Shown: piece after piece, positions 16,102 through 23,719 of the stretch
Numbering within the stretch: position 1 is the first letter of the stretch
How the letters are laid out: every line of letters starts with the position of its first letter
Source: Gemmiger sp. An120
Lineage (GTDB): Bacteria; Bacillota; Clostridia; Oscillospirales; Ruminococcaceae
Length of the DNA stretch: 64,000 nt
Direction of reading: 5' to 3'
NCBI RefSeq assembly: GCF_002160955.1
Contig: NZ_NFLN01000004.1
Location: 62,001 to 126,000 of the forward strand
Translations under genes and position numbers: made by a program
The notes under the pieces: generated by a model
Databases searched by the model: none
Told to the model about the DNA's origin: nothing
What the model saw: the letters and a program-made list of their open reading frames with translations, nothing else

Positions 16102-17223
16102 ATGATCACCATAGACGAACTGAAAATGCAGCTGGGCGGCTACGAGACCGCCGTGGCCGACCTGGGGGAGGCGCTTGCCATCTCCGCCAGCGAAAAGCGT
16201 GTGGCCGAGCTGGAGAACAAGATGACCATGCCCGGGTTCTACGACGATACCGAGGCCAGCCAGAAGGTATTTGCCGAGATGAGCAGCCTGAAAGGCAAGC
16301 TGGAGCGGTACGCCAAGCTGAAGAGCCTGTATGAGGACGCACAGACCATGCTGTTGCTGTGCGAGGAAGAGAACGACCCGGAACTGATCCCGGAAGCGGA
16401 GCAGGCGGTGCAGGGGGTGGCCCACGCCATCGACGAGCTGCAGATGATCACCCTGCTTTCCGGTGAATATGACAAGAACAACGCCATCCTGACCTTCCAC
16501 GCCGGTACCGGCGGCACCGAGGCCCAGGACTGGGCGGACATGCTGTTCCGCATGTACAACCGCTGGGGTACTGCCCACGGCTTCAAGGTAAGCACCCTGG
16601 ACTATCAGGACGGCGACGAAGCCGGTCTGAAGAGCGCTTCCATCCTAATCGAGGGCCCCAACGCCTACGGCCTGCTGAAGGGTGAGAACGGCGTGCACCG
16701 GCTGGTGCGCGTGTCCCCCTTTGACGCCCAGAGCCGCCGCCAGACCAGCTTTGCTTCTCTGGAGGTCATGCCCGAAATGGACGACAGCATCCAGGTGGAG
16801 ATCCGCCCGGAGGACATTGAAATGCAGGTGTACCGTTCCAGCGGCGCGGGCGGCCAGCACATCAACAAGACCTCCAGCGCGGTGCGTCTGATCCACAAGC
16901 CCACCGGCATCGTGGTAAGCTGCCAGACCGAGCGCAGCCAGTTCCAGAACCGAGACACCGCCATGAAGATGCTGGCTTCCAAGCTGTATCAGATCAAGGA
17001 GCAGGAGCATCTGGACAAGATCAGCGACATCAAGGGCGTGCAGAAAGAGATTGCCTGGGGTCACCAGATCCGCAGCTACGTGTTCATGCCCTACACCCTG
17101 GTGAAGGACCACCGCACCGGTTACGAAAGCGGCAACGTGCAGGCGGTCATGGACGGCGACCTGGACGGCTTTATCAACGCCTACCTGAAAGCCGCCAGCC
17201 GCGGCGAACTGCAGGCCACCTGA
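16102..17223 (+). CDS. prfB: Peptide chain release factor 2
   Basis: RF2 ends translation at UGA and UAA. The 373-residue protein has the codon-recognition tripeptide SPF at residues 205-207 (LVRVSPFDAQSRRQTSF) and the catalytic GGQ at 250-252 (SSGAGGQHINKTSSAVR). The C-terminus contains SYVFMPYTLVKDHRTG as expected. The reading frame is open from the ATG at 16102 (AAAGGAC upstream), so the programmed +1 frameshift found in many prfB genes is absent. It stands alone between its own promoter and a terminator. Confidence 0.97.
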   Translation: MITIDELKMQLGGYETAVADLGEALAISASEKRVAELENKMTMPGFYDDTEASQKVFAEMSSLKGKLERYAKLKSLYEDAQTMLLLCEEENDPELIPEAEQAVQGVAHAIDELQMITLLSGEYDKNNAILTFHAGTGGTEAQDWADMLFRMYNRWGTAHGFKVSTLDYQDGDEAGLKSASILIEGPNAYGLLKGENGVHRLVRVSPFDAQSRRQTSFASLEVMPEMDDSIQVEIRPEDIEMQVYRSSGAGGQHINKTSSAVRLIHKPTGIVVSCQTERSQFQNRDTAMKMLASKLYQIKEQEHLDKISDIKGVQKEIAWGHQIRSYVFMPYTLVKDHRTGYESGNVQAVMDGDLDGFINAYLKAASRGELQAT

Positions 17224-17246
17224 TCGGCTGCAATACCAAAACAAAA

Positions 17247-17290
17247 AGGCCCTGGGCCGCGTTTCAAAGACGCAGCCCGGGGCTGTTTCT
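17247..17290. terminator. Terminator between prfB and the aldo/keto reductase
   Basis: An imperfect stem of about 14 bp built from GGCCCTGGGC...GCGT and ACGC...GCCCGGGGC. The reverse strand ends in TTTTTGTTTT, so it chiefly ends the aldo/keto reductase transcript; the forward T-run is poorer. Confidence 0.75.
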
Positions 17291-17305
17291 ATCTGTGAAA
17301 ATGCC

Positions 17306-18298
17306 TTACAGGCCGACCGCCCGGTCGATGGCGGCCAGTTCGTCGGCGGTAAAGGCGGGCGCATCGGCGGCTTTCAGGTTTTCCAGCAGCTGCTGCGGGC
17401 GGGAAGCCCCCACCAGCACACTGGTGACCCCCTCTTTCTGCAGCAGCCAGGCCAGCGCCATCCCGGCCAGGGACTGCCCCCGCGCCGCGGCAATTTCATT
17501 CAGCGCCCGGATCTGCGCCAGCTTTTCCTCGGTGATGTTGCCCTCTTTCAGGAAGCGGCCGTCGGTGCGCACCCGGCTGTCCTCCGGGATGCCGTGCAGA
17601 TACCGGTCGGTGAGCAGGCCCTGGGCCAGCGGGCTGAAGGTGATCAGGCCCTTTTGCAGACGGCGGGCGGTTTCCAGCAGGCCGTTCTGCTCCACTGTGC
17701 GGTCAAAGATCGAGTAGCGGTTCTGGTTGATCACAAAGGGGCAGCCCATCTCATCCAGCAGGGCCGCCGCTTTCTCCAGGGTGGGGCCGTTGTAGTTGGA
17801 CAGGCCCGCGTACAGCGCCTTGCCGCTGCGCACCGCCTGGGCCAGCGCTCCCATGGTCTCCTCCAGCGGAGTTTCCGGGTCCATCCGGTGGTGGTAGAAG
17901 ATGTCCACATACTCCAGCCCCATCCGGCGCAGGCTCTGATCCAGGCTGGCCAGCATGTATTTGCGGCTGCCGCCGTCCCCGTAAGGGCCGTCCCACATAA
18001 GGTACCCCGCCTTGGTGCTGATGATCAGTTCATCCCGCCAGGGGGCCAGCTCCCGCCGCAGGATCAGGCCGAAGTTGCGTTCGGCGCTGCCGGGTTCCGG
18101 GCCGTAATTGTTGGCCAGGTCAAAGTGGGTCACCCCATGGTCAAAGGCGGTCAGGCAGATATCCCGCATGGTCTCATACCGGGCGGTGTCACCGAAGTTG
18201 TGCCACAGCCCCAGCGAAACCACGGGCAGTTTCAGCCCGCTGGCGCCGCAGCGGCGGTAGGGCAGGCGGTTATAGCGGTCGGCGGATGGCTGGTACAT
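17306..18298 (-). CDS. Aldo/keto reductase (glyceraldehyde-3-P reductase-like)
   Basis: This 330-residue NADPH-dependent reductase resembles the YghZ/MgrA subfamily, which reduces L-glyceraldehyde 3-phosphate and methylglyoxal. The catalytic tetrad can be traced: D and Y in HFDLANNYGPEPGSAERNFG, K in IISTKAGYLMW, and H in YVDIFYHHRMDPETPLEETM. The C-terminal cofactor region contains SVLVGASRPQQLLENL. AAGGAGG precedes the ATG. It is the last gene leftward after dnaD and the helicase loader, with a 23-base gap, so it may be co-transcribed. Confidence 0.92.
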   Translation of the reverse strand: MYQPSADRYNRLPYRRCGASGLKLPVVSLGLWHNFGDTARYETMRDICLTAFDHGVTHFDLANNYGPEPGSAERNFGLILRRELAPWRDELIISTKAGYLMWDGPYGDGGSRKYMLASLDQSLRRMGLEYVDIFYHHRMDPETPLEETMGALAQAVRSGKALYAGLSNYNGPTLEKAAALLDEMGCPFVINQNRYSIFDRTVEQNGLLETARRLQKGLITFSPLAQGLLTDRYLHGIPEDSRVRTDGRFLKEGNITEEKLAQIRALNEIAAARGQSLAGMALAWLLQKEGVTSVLVGASRPQQLLENLKAADAPAFTADELAAIDRAVGL

Positions 18299-18321
18299 AA
18301 TAAACCTCCTTGGCCGGGCAC

Positions 18322-19290
18322 TCAGGCCCGCAGCTGGCGGATGTCCTCCCCTACAAAGAGGAAATCCTCACACTCGCCGCCCAGACGGCTGGCGATCTTT
18401 TCGGTGTAACGGGCTTCAAAGGCGGTGCCGTCCACAATGTTGGTGGTGTAGATGGTGGGCCGGCGGTTGCCGATACGGGTATTCAGGATCGTGTAGAAGC
18501 AGCTGAGCATATAGGGGGACACATACTCGGTGCCCAGGTCGTCCAGGATCAGCAGATCCGCTTCCAGAACGCCCTCCATCAGGCTGTTGTCCTCTTCAAA
18601 GCGGGTCTTTTCCAGGCGGCCGAACAGCTCCTGTGCGCTGATATAGACCACGTCATAGCCTTTTTCCAGCACAATCCCGGCGATGGCCAGCGCCGCGTGG
18701 GTCTTGCCCAGACCGGCGTTGCCCCGCAGCACCAGGCTGACGCTGCGCTCGTCAAAGGTGTTGGCGTATTCTTCCAGCTGATCCAGCAACTCGGTCATGT
18801 AATGGCGCTGGGTATCCCCCAGCGCCGGGTCGAACACATCCGGGTACAGGGTGCGGTCCAGCGCGTCGAACCGGCTCACCGACAGGGCGGTGGACGCCGC
18901 GATCTCCTCCCGGCGCAGCCGTCGGGCCATCCGGATCAGGCATTCACAGGTATTGCCGTTCACGCGGCCGGTATCCCGGCAGGCCGGGCACTGATACACC
19001 GGTTCCAGCCCGGCGGGGTCAATCCCCGCACCGCGCAGCAGCTCATCCCGGCGGGCACGGATCTCGTCTCCTTTGGCCAGCATGGTCTGCACCTTGTCCT
19101 TTTCCGCGCCGGTGGCGGCCAGACGGGCCGCTTCAAACCCGCAGCGCCGGGCTTCGTCCTCCAGCCCGGCCAGCTCCGGCAGCTTTTCCTGGGCCTGCTG
19201 CCGGTTGTACAGCGCCCGGCTCAGCGCCCGCTGGTGCTGCTCGGCCAGGCGGTCCTTGGCCGCACGGAACAGTTCCTGTTTGGTACGCAT
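18322..19290 (-). CDS. DnaC/DnaI-type helicase loader ATPase
   Basis: The 322-residue AAA+ protein has an N-terminal helical region and a Cys motif (CPACRDTGRVNGNTCEC), as in DnaI-type loaders of Firmicutes. Walker A (LRGNAGLGKTHAALAIAG), Walker B (DLLILDDLGTEYVSPYM) and sensor 1 (TIYTTNI) follow. It loads the replicative helicase at origins or restart sites together with DnaD, whose gene lies three bases upstream. The GGAGG of its ribosome site is inside the end of dnaD. Confidence 0.9.
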   Translation of the reverse strand: MRTKQELFRAAKDRLAEQHQRALSRALYNRQQAQEKLPELAGLEDEARRCGFEAARLAATGAEKDKVQTMLAKGDEIRARRDELLRGAGIDPAGLEPVYQCPACRDTGRVNGNTCECLIRMARRLRREEIAASTALSVSRFDALDRTLYPDVFDPALGDTQRHYMTELLDQLEEYANTFDERSVSLVLRGNAGLGKTHAALAIAGIVLEKGYDVVYISAQELFGRLEKTRFEEDNSLMEGVLEADLLILDDLGTEYVSPYMLSCFYTILNTRIGNRRPTIYTTNIVDGTAFEARYTEKIASRLGGECEDFLFVGEDIRQLRA

Positions 19291-19293
19291 GGC

Positions 19294-20202
19294 TTATTCC
19301 TCCCGTTTCAGGCGGCGCACCCGGCCGGGCGCCCGCTGAAAGATATCCCGGCCGCTGGGGGCGGGCCGGTCTGCCCGTACATTGCTGCCGGTAAGCGCGC
19401 CGCTGCCCCGCACATCCTGCACCGTACGCCAGCCCTTGGCGTGCCAGGCTTTCAGGATACCGTGCAGATACCGCACCTCCCGCTTCTCGCCCGCATGGAG
19501 AAGCGCCTCCCGCACCATGTCCTCCCCGTAGCCGAATTCCTCGCTCCACTGGGCAATGCGGGTGCGCTCGGTAAGGGTGAGATGCTCGGGCGAAAGGCCC
19601 AGCATCTCGGCCACGGTCTTCTGGCTCTGCTGGCGGCGGGCCAGACGTTCCAGATAGGCCTCCGCCTGTTCGCCGGTCTCCACCCCGTCGGCACGCCAAC
19701 GGCGCAGTTCCTGCCGCAGCGCCGCCACCGAATGGCGGCCGCAGCCCGCCACATGGGCTGCACAGGGCAGGATCACATCGATGGGATAATCCTCATTCAG
19801 ATACAGCGCTACCAACTGCTGCAGGGCGCTGTGCCCCAGCGAGACGCCCAGCGCGGCCTGGGTCTCGGTGGTGAGCACCGCGATCATCGGGTCCCGCACC
19901 GAAGCCTCGTTGATCTGGGCAATGGTGGGCAGGGGCTTTTCCACCGGCGCGGCAGCGGGCTCGTCCTCCGGGTGCACCACCTCCAGCAAACCGGCGCCCG
20001 CCCACCAGAGCAGGGCGCTTTCCGCCGCCCGGGGGCTTTTCAGATGCAGCGCATGGGCGATGTCCCGGGGATCGGTGCTGCCGGTGGCCAGCACATACAG
20101 CGCCACCCGCACGCTGGCTTCGTCGGCATTGGGCAGCTGATGAAACACCAGCTGCGGCACCGCAATGGAATCACCGTTCTGGCGTACAATACGATAGGTC
20201 AT
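19294..20202 (-). CDS. DnaD-domain replication initiation protein
   Basis: The 302-residue protein has an N-terminal winged-helix-like part (VFHQLPNADEASVRVALYVL, then TDPRDIAHALHLKSPRAAES). Two DnaD/DnaB2-type helical modules follow, the second with IAQWSEEFGYGEDMVREALL, ending in a YLHGILKAWHAKGW motif that is diagnostic of DnaD domains. DnaD remodels DNA during primosome assembly in low-GC Gram-positives and relatives. The ATG at 20202 follows GAGAGG; the longer reading frame upstream crosses the promoter. It is coupled to the loader gene. Confidence 0.9.
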   Translation of the reverse strand: MTYRIVRQNGDSIAVPQLVFHQLPNADEASVRVALYVLATGSTDPRDIAHALHLKSPRAAESALLWWAGAGLLEVVHPEDEPAAAPVEKPLPTIAQINEASVRDPMIAVLTTETQAALGVSLGHSALQQLVALYLNEDYPIDVILPCAAHVAGCGRHSVAALRQELRRWRADGVETGEQAEAYLERLARRQQSQKTVAEMLGLSPEHLTLTERTRIAQWSEEFGYGEDMVREALLHAGEKREVRYLHGILKAWHAKGWRTVQDVRGSGALTGSNVRADRPAPSGRDIFQRAPGRVRRLKREE

Positions 20203-20247
20203 ACCTGTTTTCCTCTCTGTTCCGCCCCGTCGGGCGGGGTCATCTGT

Positions 20248-20276
20248 ATTGTAGCACACCCCGCACCGGTTGACCA
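20248..20276 (-). promoter_or_regulatory. dnaD promoter
   Basis: TGGTCA (20271-20276), 17 bases, TACAAT (20248-20253) on the reverse strand. A CCCCGCCCG/CGGGCGG hairpin lies in the leader at 20222-20240. Confidence 0.6.
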
Positions 20277-20315
20277 GCGCCGCACCGGATTTTCTTGCCC
20301 GGTACAAGAAACCAT

Positions 20316-20344
20316 TTGACTTTTGCCATAGAATGCGGTATACT
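20316..20344 (+). promoter_or_regulatory. Promoter of tRNA-Gly(CCC)
   Basis: TTGACT (20316-20321), 17 bases, TATACT (20339-20344). Confidence 0.85.
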
Positions 20345-20362
20345 ATGTAAGCACTTCAAAAT

Positions 20363-20436
20363 GCGGATGTAGTTTAGTGGTAGAACTCCAGCTTCCCAAG
20401 CTGGCCGTGTGGGTTCGATTCCCATCATCCGCTCCA
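20363..20436 (+). tRNA. tRNA-Gly (anticodon CCC)
   Basis: A standard cloverleaf with acceptor GCGGATG/CATCCGC, D-arm AGTTTAGTGGTAGAACT, anticodon stem CCAGC/GCTGG with loop TTCCCAA (anticodon CCC), T-arm TGGGTTCGATTCCCA, and CCA encoded at 20434-20436. Confidence 0.97.
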
Positions 20437-20437
20437 A

Positions 20438-20469
20438 AAATCCCGGATGCTTTGGCATCCGGGATTTTT
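20438..20469 (+). terminator. Terminator of tRNA-Gly
   Basis: AAATCCCGGATGC pairs with GCATCCGGGATTT around a 4-base loop and is followed by T residues. Confidence 0.92.
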
Positions 20470-20504
20470 CTTTATCCGCCAGCCCGCACAGCTTTGCAAC
20501 AACA

Positions 20505-20549
20505 GAAAAACTCCCGGACACTTTCGTGTCCGGGAGCCTGGTACGAGTG
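20505..20549 (-). other. Orphan reverse-strand terminator and apparent tRNA 3' end
   Basis: A perfect 11-bp hairpin (20511-20521 with 20526-20536) ends in TTTTTC on the reverse strand. Directly upstream on that strand is CACTCGTACCA (20539-20549), exactly how an acceptor strand plus discriminator and CCA would look. No tRNA body precedes it. It reads as the surviving 3' tip and terminator of a reverse-strand tRNA destroyed at the left edge of the mobile element. From there to 20841 I see only element sequence, including a terminator-like GGGCGACTG...CAGCCGCCC hairpin with six T at 20638-20672. Confidence 0.5.
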
Positions 20550-20841
20550 GCGATACAGAACTTTTTGAAAAAACCAGTAATATCAATGGTGTTCGGGCAT
20601 CCGAACAGAAAAATATCTTGTATATCCCCCCACATTAGGGCGACTGTTTTAAGGCAGCCGCCCTTTTTTACGCCTAAAATTTAGTGTGCCAATTAGGGGC
20701 GAAAATCCCTCTATTTTCTTCCTGTGCTGCCTGTTAGAAAGCAGGCGCAGGTGATTTGTCCTTCGGGTATCCGTTGGATACAGAGGTCATCTTTTCCCCG
20801 AAAACAAACACTTTTCCAGACCGCCGGAGGGAGGTGAGATT

Positions 20842-20985
20842 ATGGCGGTATTTCGCATTGAGAAAACCCGCGACTACACGGTGATGGCAAACCATCATCT
20901 GCGAAACACGGCGCTGTCGCTGAAAGCGAAGGGGTTGCTGTCCCTCATGCTGTCCTTGCCGGAGGATTGGGACTACACCACCAAA
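20842..20985 (+). pseudogene. Replication/HTH protein fragment of the element (N-terminus)
   Basis: After GGAGGGAGGTGAGATT the ATG opens MAVFRIEKTRDYTVMANHHL and continues with LKAKGLLSLMLSLPEDWDYT. This is the start of the helix-turn-helix replication protein that is standard in Tn1549-like elements. Homology stops after about 48 residues. The frame then enters sequence belonging to another gene and ends at 21030, so the gene was cut by an internal deletion at about 20985. Confidence 0.75.
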
Positions 20986-21302
20986 AGTACATGGAGCACT
21001 TCAAGCAGCCGGAGCAGTTCATCAACCTGAACGGCCAGATCGTCGCCTTGCCGGTGGAGCCGGAGAACCCTCTCCGTACCGCTGAAATGACCCTGGAGGA
21101 CGACTATGGGATGATTGACGGGATCATCAACAACGGCCGCCGTGGGGAGGAACTGGAGAAAGCCCAGGATGAGGCGCGCAGGACCACACCGGAGAAAAAG
21201 CCCTCTATCCGGGAACGGCTGGAGGACGCAAAACGGGAGTGCGGCGAGCGCAAGCCCCCGGACAAGGCTCATCAGAAAAAGCCCCCGGAGCATGACTTAT
21301 AA
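20985..21302 (+). pseudogene. DUF4316-type protein fragment (C-terminus)
   Basis: In the second frame the product reads YMEHFKQPEQFINLNGQIVA and continues with a LEDDYGMIDGIINNGRRGE stretch and a KKPSIRERLEDAKRE tail. This resembles the C-terminus of DUF4316/YodL-region proteins of conjugative transposons. The N-terminal part is missing, and the fragment is fused out of frame to the replication-protein start. Its stop overlaps the ATG of the next small gene, the arrangement expected in the intact element. Confidence 0.65.
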
Positions 21303-21475
21303 GCCGAAGCAAAAAATGGCGTCTGGAATGGGCGTTCTTCCTGGGCGAGAACGGCAGACGCAAGTATAACAAGCTCTGCAAGGGCTGCGTCCATCCCTGC
21401 AAGCAGAGTTTCCGGGCGGTGGTGGTGTCCTGCCCGCACTATCTTTCCCTCCGTTCCAAAAAGTGCGGGAATTAG
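21292..21475 (+). pseudogene. Small Cys-containing element protein, frameshifted
   Basis: The ATG at 21292 overlaps the preceding stop and begins MTYKPKQK. It then leaves frame within a run of six A at about 21311-21316. The other frame continues with WRLEWAFFLGENGRRKYNK and LCKGCVHPCKQSFRAVVV, then CPHYLSLRSKKCGN and a stop at 21473-21475. One base fewer in the A-run would restore a protein of about 60 residues with conserved cysteines, as found in related elements. It is either a one-base insertion or a sequencing error. Downstream, to 21605, only short in-frame remnants are visible. Confidence 0.65.
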
Positions 21476-21605
21476 GGTTCAAAATAGGCGAAGAAACCGC
21501 CTGTAGTAGCTTTTCCGTGTAAGGGCAGTATGATTTCCTATGTGGAGCGGCTGGGCGTTTCTGCATAGGAAAAACGCCGGATTTTCACCTTTTATCAAGC
21601 AAAAT

Positions 21606-21660
21606 GGGAGCGTCAACATCGGATGCAGTTATCCGATGTTGGCGCTCCCATTCTTTTTTT
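21606..21660. terminator. Terminator hairpin inside the element
   Basis: A long stem GGGAGCGTCAACATCGGA with its near-perfect complement (one G-U type change) around an 8-base loop, followed by TTCTTTTTTT on the forward strand. It separates rightward remnants from the leftward regulator gene. Confidence 0.85.
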
Positions 21661-21682
21661 GTTCTGGCTGCGTCGCAGTCGA

Positions 21683-21913
21683 TTAGTCATCCTCTAACAG
21701 CTTGGAGGGCGAGATTTTCAGCACTTGGGCGATCTTGAACAGTGTTTCAAGAGATACGCCACGGATCGTACCCGTCCCTTCTACCTGACCAACGAAGTCG
21801 ACACTTTTCCCGATCCTCTCCGCAAGGACCTCCTGTGTCAGCCCCGCCTTTTTCCTGTAATATGCGATCTTTAAGCCCAGAGTGATATAGCGTTCTGGAA
21901 ACTCCGTCTGCAT
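21683..21913 (-). CDS. Xre-family HTH regulator of the element
   Basis: The 76-residue protein is a single Cro/C1-type helix-turn-helix domain: LGLKIAYYRKKAGLTQEVLA, ERIGKSVDFVGQVEGTGTIR, then VSLETLFKIAQVLKISPSKL. It has no extra domain. AGGAGG precedes the ATG. It faces away from the CPBP protease gene, with an AT-rich gap of about 200 bases between them. It probably represses an element promoter, and the target is unknown. Confidence 0.9.
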   Translation of the reverse strand: MQTEFPERYITLGLKIAYYRKKAGLTQEVLAERIGKSVDFVGQVEGTGTIRGVSLETLFKIAQVLKISPSKLLEDD

Positions 21914-22069
21914 AATATCACCTCCTGATATTATGCTACCAACAAAGCAGGTAAATTATAATTGAAACAAATTAGAGGATTATTTACTTTAAGTCAATAT
22001 ATGCATATATGGAGCTATTTTAAAAAAAGCTTAAAATTTGTTAAAGCTGCCCGCAAATCGACGGGAATA

Positions 22070-22078
22070 TGCTATAAT
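22070..22078 (+). promoter_or_regulatory. Extended -10 promoter of the CPBP protease gene
   Basis: TGCTATAAT with TATAAT at 22073-22078, about 40 bases before the ATG. No good -35 is seen at 16-18 bases. Confidence 0.5.
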
Positions 22079-22118
22079 TAGGCCAAATTTTGCGGCCAAG
22101 GCCGCATGGGAGGTTGTT

Positions 22119-22985
22119 ATGAACAAAAAGATTCCCCCGCTACACAGCTTGACATGGCTGTGGTGCAGCTTATTCGCATACAGCGTGCTGTTTGGGTTAC
22201 TGCAAAAACTTTTGTCTTCTGTTCCCGGCTTGCCGGAGGGTATCGTGCTGCTCCTTAGCTGCGCGGTGGCATCGGCGATCCCCCTGCTCTGGTCCTCACT
22301 AGTGAGCGGCGAAGCCCCTCACTTCTCTTCCCAGAAGGCCTCTTTGGGCACGCTGGTTTTTCTCATAAGTGTGGCGCTGAGTGGAAATCTTGCCGTCATG
22401 GTACTTACTCCGGTTCTAGAGCGGGTGTGGAACCTGGTTGGCTTCACCGCCCAAGCGGCGGCAGTGGGAGAAGAAATCGCCACACCGCTGCTGGCAATAT
22501 ATATTTGTATAGTCGGTCCTGTCCTTGAGGAACTGATCTACCGAGGAGTGGTGCTGCGCCGCTTGCTGCCAGGGGGTGCGCGGCAGGCCATTTTACTGTC
22601 GGCCCTGTGCTTCGGGCTGATGCACCACGATCTCTATCAGGGGTTGTCCGCCTTCTGGTGCGGATTGATTTTCGGCTATGCGGCCCTGCACTACGGATTG
22701 GGGACGTCCATCGGACTGCACATCGCCGGAAACAGCATTGCTGAGGCGCTGCCGCTACTGCGCCAGGCGGGCACTCCTGGTGCCCTGGCTATCCTGGCTC
22801 TGGTGTTTGTCTCGGTGGTGATCGCAGTGACAGGAGGGATCCGCCTGCTGCTGAAAAGACGGGGACGGAAGCGCGAGAGAAGTCAGGCCGGCGGGAGTAG
22901 CGGCGTGTGGAGCAATCCCGCCCTGTGGATGCTGCTGGCCTTTGACACGGTTTATCTCGTTGTGGCCTCATTTACTCACCGCTGA
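22119..22985 (+). CDS. CPBP-family intramembrane metalloprotease
   Basis: The 288-residue membrane protein has about eight hydrophobic segments. The CPBP/Abi signatures are intact: EELIYRGVVLRR (the EExxxR motif) and FGLMHHDLYQG with the second-motif histidines, then a GLGTSIGLHIAGNSIAEAL segment. Such proteins act in CAAX-type processing, bacteriocin self-immunity or maturation, or anti-sigma cleavage. The specific role here is unknown. The ATG at 22119 follows GGGAGG. The first part of the longer reading frame lies over the promoter. It is likely cargo of the element and its sequence looks undamaged. Confidence 0.88.
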   Translation: MNKKIPPLHSLTWLWCSLFAYSVLFGLLQKLLSSVPGLPEGIVLLLSCAVASAIPLLWSSLVSGEAPHFSSQKASLGTLVFLISVALSGNLAVMVLTPVLERVWNLVGFTAQAAAVGEEIATPLLAIYICIVGPVLEELIYRGVVLRRLLPGGARQAILLSALCFGLMHHDLYQGLSAFWCGLIFGYAALHYGLGTSIGLHIAGNSIAEALPLLRQAGTPGALAILALVFVSVVIAVTGGIRLLLKRRGRKRERSQAGGSSGVWSNPALWMLLAFDTVYLVVASFTHR

Positions 22986-23132
22986 AGTAGTATTTGGATA
23001 AAAGCCTTGCTTACAAGCCGTTGATATTACTGGATTTTCACAGATTCTTGAATGCCACTTGGACCATGCGCTATGCGCAGAAAGAAAAAAAGAATATACT
23101 TAATCTTGCTGAAGAAGGATACGGAGATAAAG

Positions 23133-23170
23133 AATGAGCGCCATCATCATTTCGGTGATGGCGCTCATTT
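23133..23170 (+). terminator. Hairpin terminator in the element
   Basis: AATGAGCGCCATCA pairs with TGATGGCGCTCATT and is followed by TTC. From 22986 to 23132 I see only a short open fragment (DITGFSQILECHLDHALCAE) of unknown origin. Confidence 0.65.
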
Positions 23171-23188
23171 TCAGCAGCAGTAGTAGGC

Positions 23189-23321
23189 GCTGTGGGAATG
23201 TGTGTAAACGGTCAAGGGGCGGAGCTGTGGGAAACGGTGTTTGCGGTCTGTGGGAAAGCTGGCAGCTTTTCCATCGGGACGTAAATATTTGTTTTCCATC
23301 GGTGGAGCGGCCGTTTTCCAC
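23189..23321. repeat. Cluster of TGTGGGAAA-like repeats
   Basis: TGTGGGAA occurs at 23191, TGTGGGAAA at 23226 and 23249, and the inverse TTTTCCACA at about 23313. An AAAGCTGGCAGCTTT palindrome lies at 23255-23269. Spacing is irregular (35 and 23 bases). These could be binding sites for a recombinase or replication protein, but nothing proves it. No gene is seen from 23171 to 23335. Confidence 0.45.
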
Positions 23322-23335
23322 ATTTCCATAGTGGA

Positions 23336-23719
23336 TCATTCGCAAATGGATTTTATAAAATTGTCCATCTCTTCAAAATCCCTCTCGGTGATTTCGGTGT
23401 TGTCATTTGCGGAAATTATTCTGATTCCCATACGCAGGAGCTTTTTTGTATATTCCATAGCGGACCATAAATCCCGCCCCAAACGGTCAAGAGCGGATAC
23501 GACCAAAATATCATAAGCATGTTCCTCTGCCTTTTGAATGAGCTCCTGAAGGCTGGGGCGGTTTATGGTTGTTCCGCTTTCAAAAACTTTGCTTTCACCA
23601 ACAGAAACAAGCCCATGTTTGGAGATATACTGATTGATCCAAAGTTCCTGTGTCCGTATTCCGCAGTCATCTCCATCATATCCTGCCTGGCGACAGTATT
23701 TCCACGCTCTATTCTTCAT
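23336..23719 (-). CDS. Resolvase-like protein lacking the catalytic serine
   Basis: The 127-residue protein has only the N-terminal serine-recombinase fold. It carries IRTQELWINQYISKHGLVSV, then DILVVSALDRLGRDLWSAME and LLRMGIRIISANDNTEIT, which match helices and strands of the family. The catalytic YxRVS segment reads KYCRQAGYDGDD, so the serine position is alanine. Similar serine-less proteins occur in Tn1549-like elements, perhaps as regulators. AAAGGAG lies 8 bases before the ATG at 23719, and the gene overlaps the DUF6050-like gene by 11 bases. It ends soon after the catalytic domain without a DNA-binding domain. Confidence 0.8.
   Translation of the reverse strand: MKNRAWKYCRQAGYDGDDCGIRTQELWINQYISKHGLVSVGESKVFESGTTINRPSLQELIQKAEEHAYDILVVSALDRLGRDLWSAMEYTKKLLRMGIRIISANDNTEITERDFEEMDNFIKSICE

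Noticed and set aside
16102-16250. Programmed +1 frameshift in prfB
   Set aside because: The frame is open from the start codon through SPF and GGQ, and no CTTTGA-like slip site is present.
20985-21030. Extension of the replication-protein frame as a real 62-residue protein
   Set aside because: The last residues are Ser/Thr-rich out-of-frame translation of the DUF4316-type fragment.
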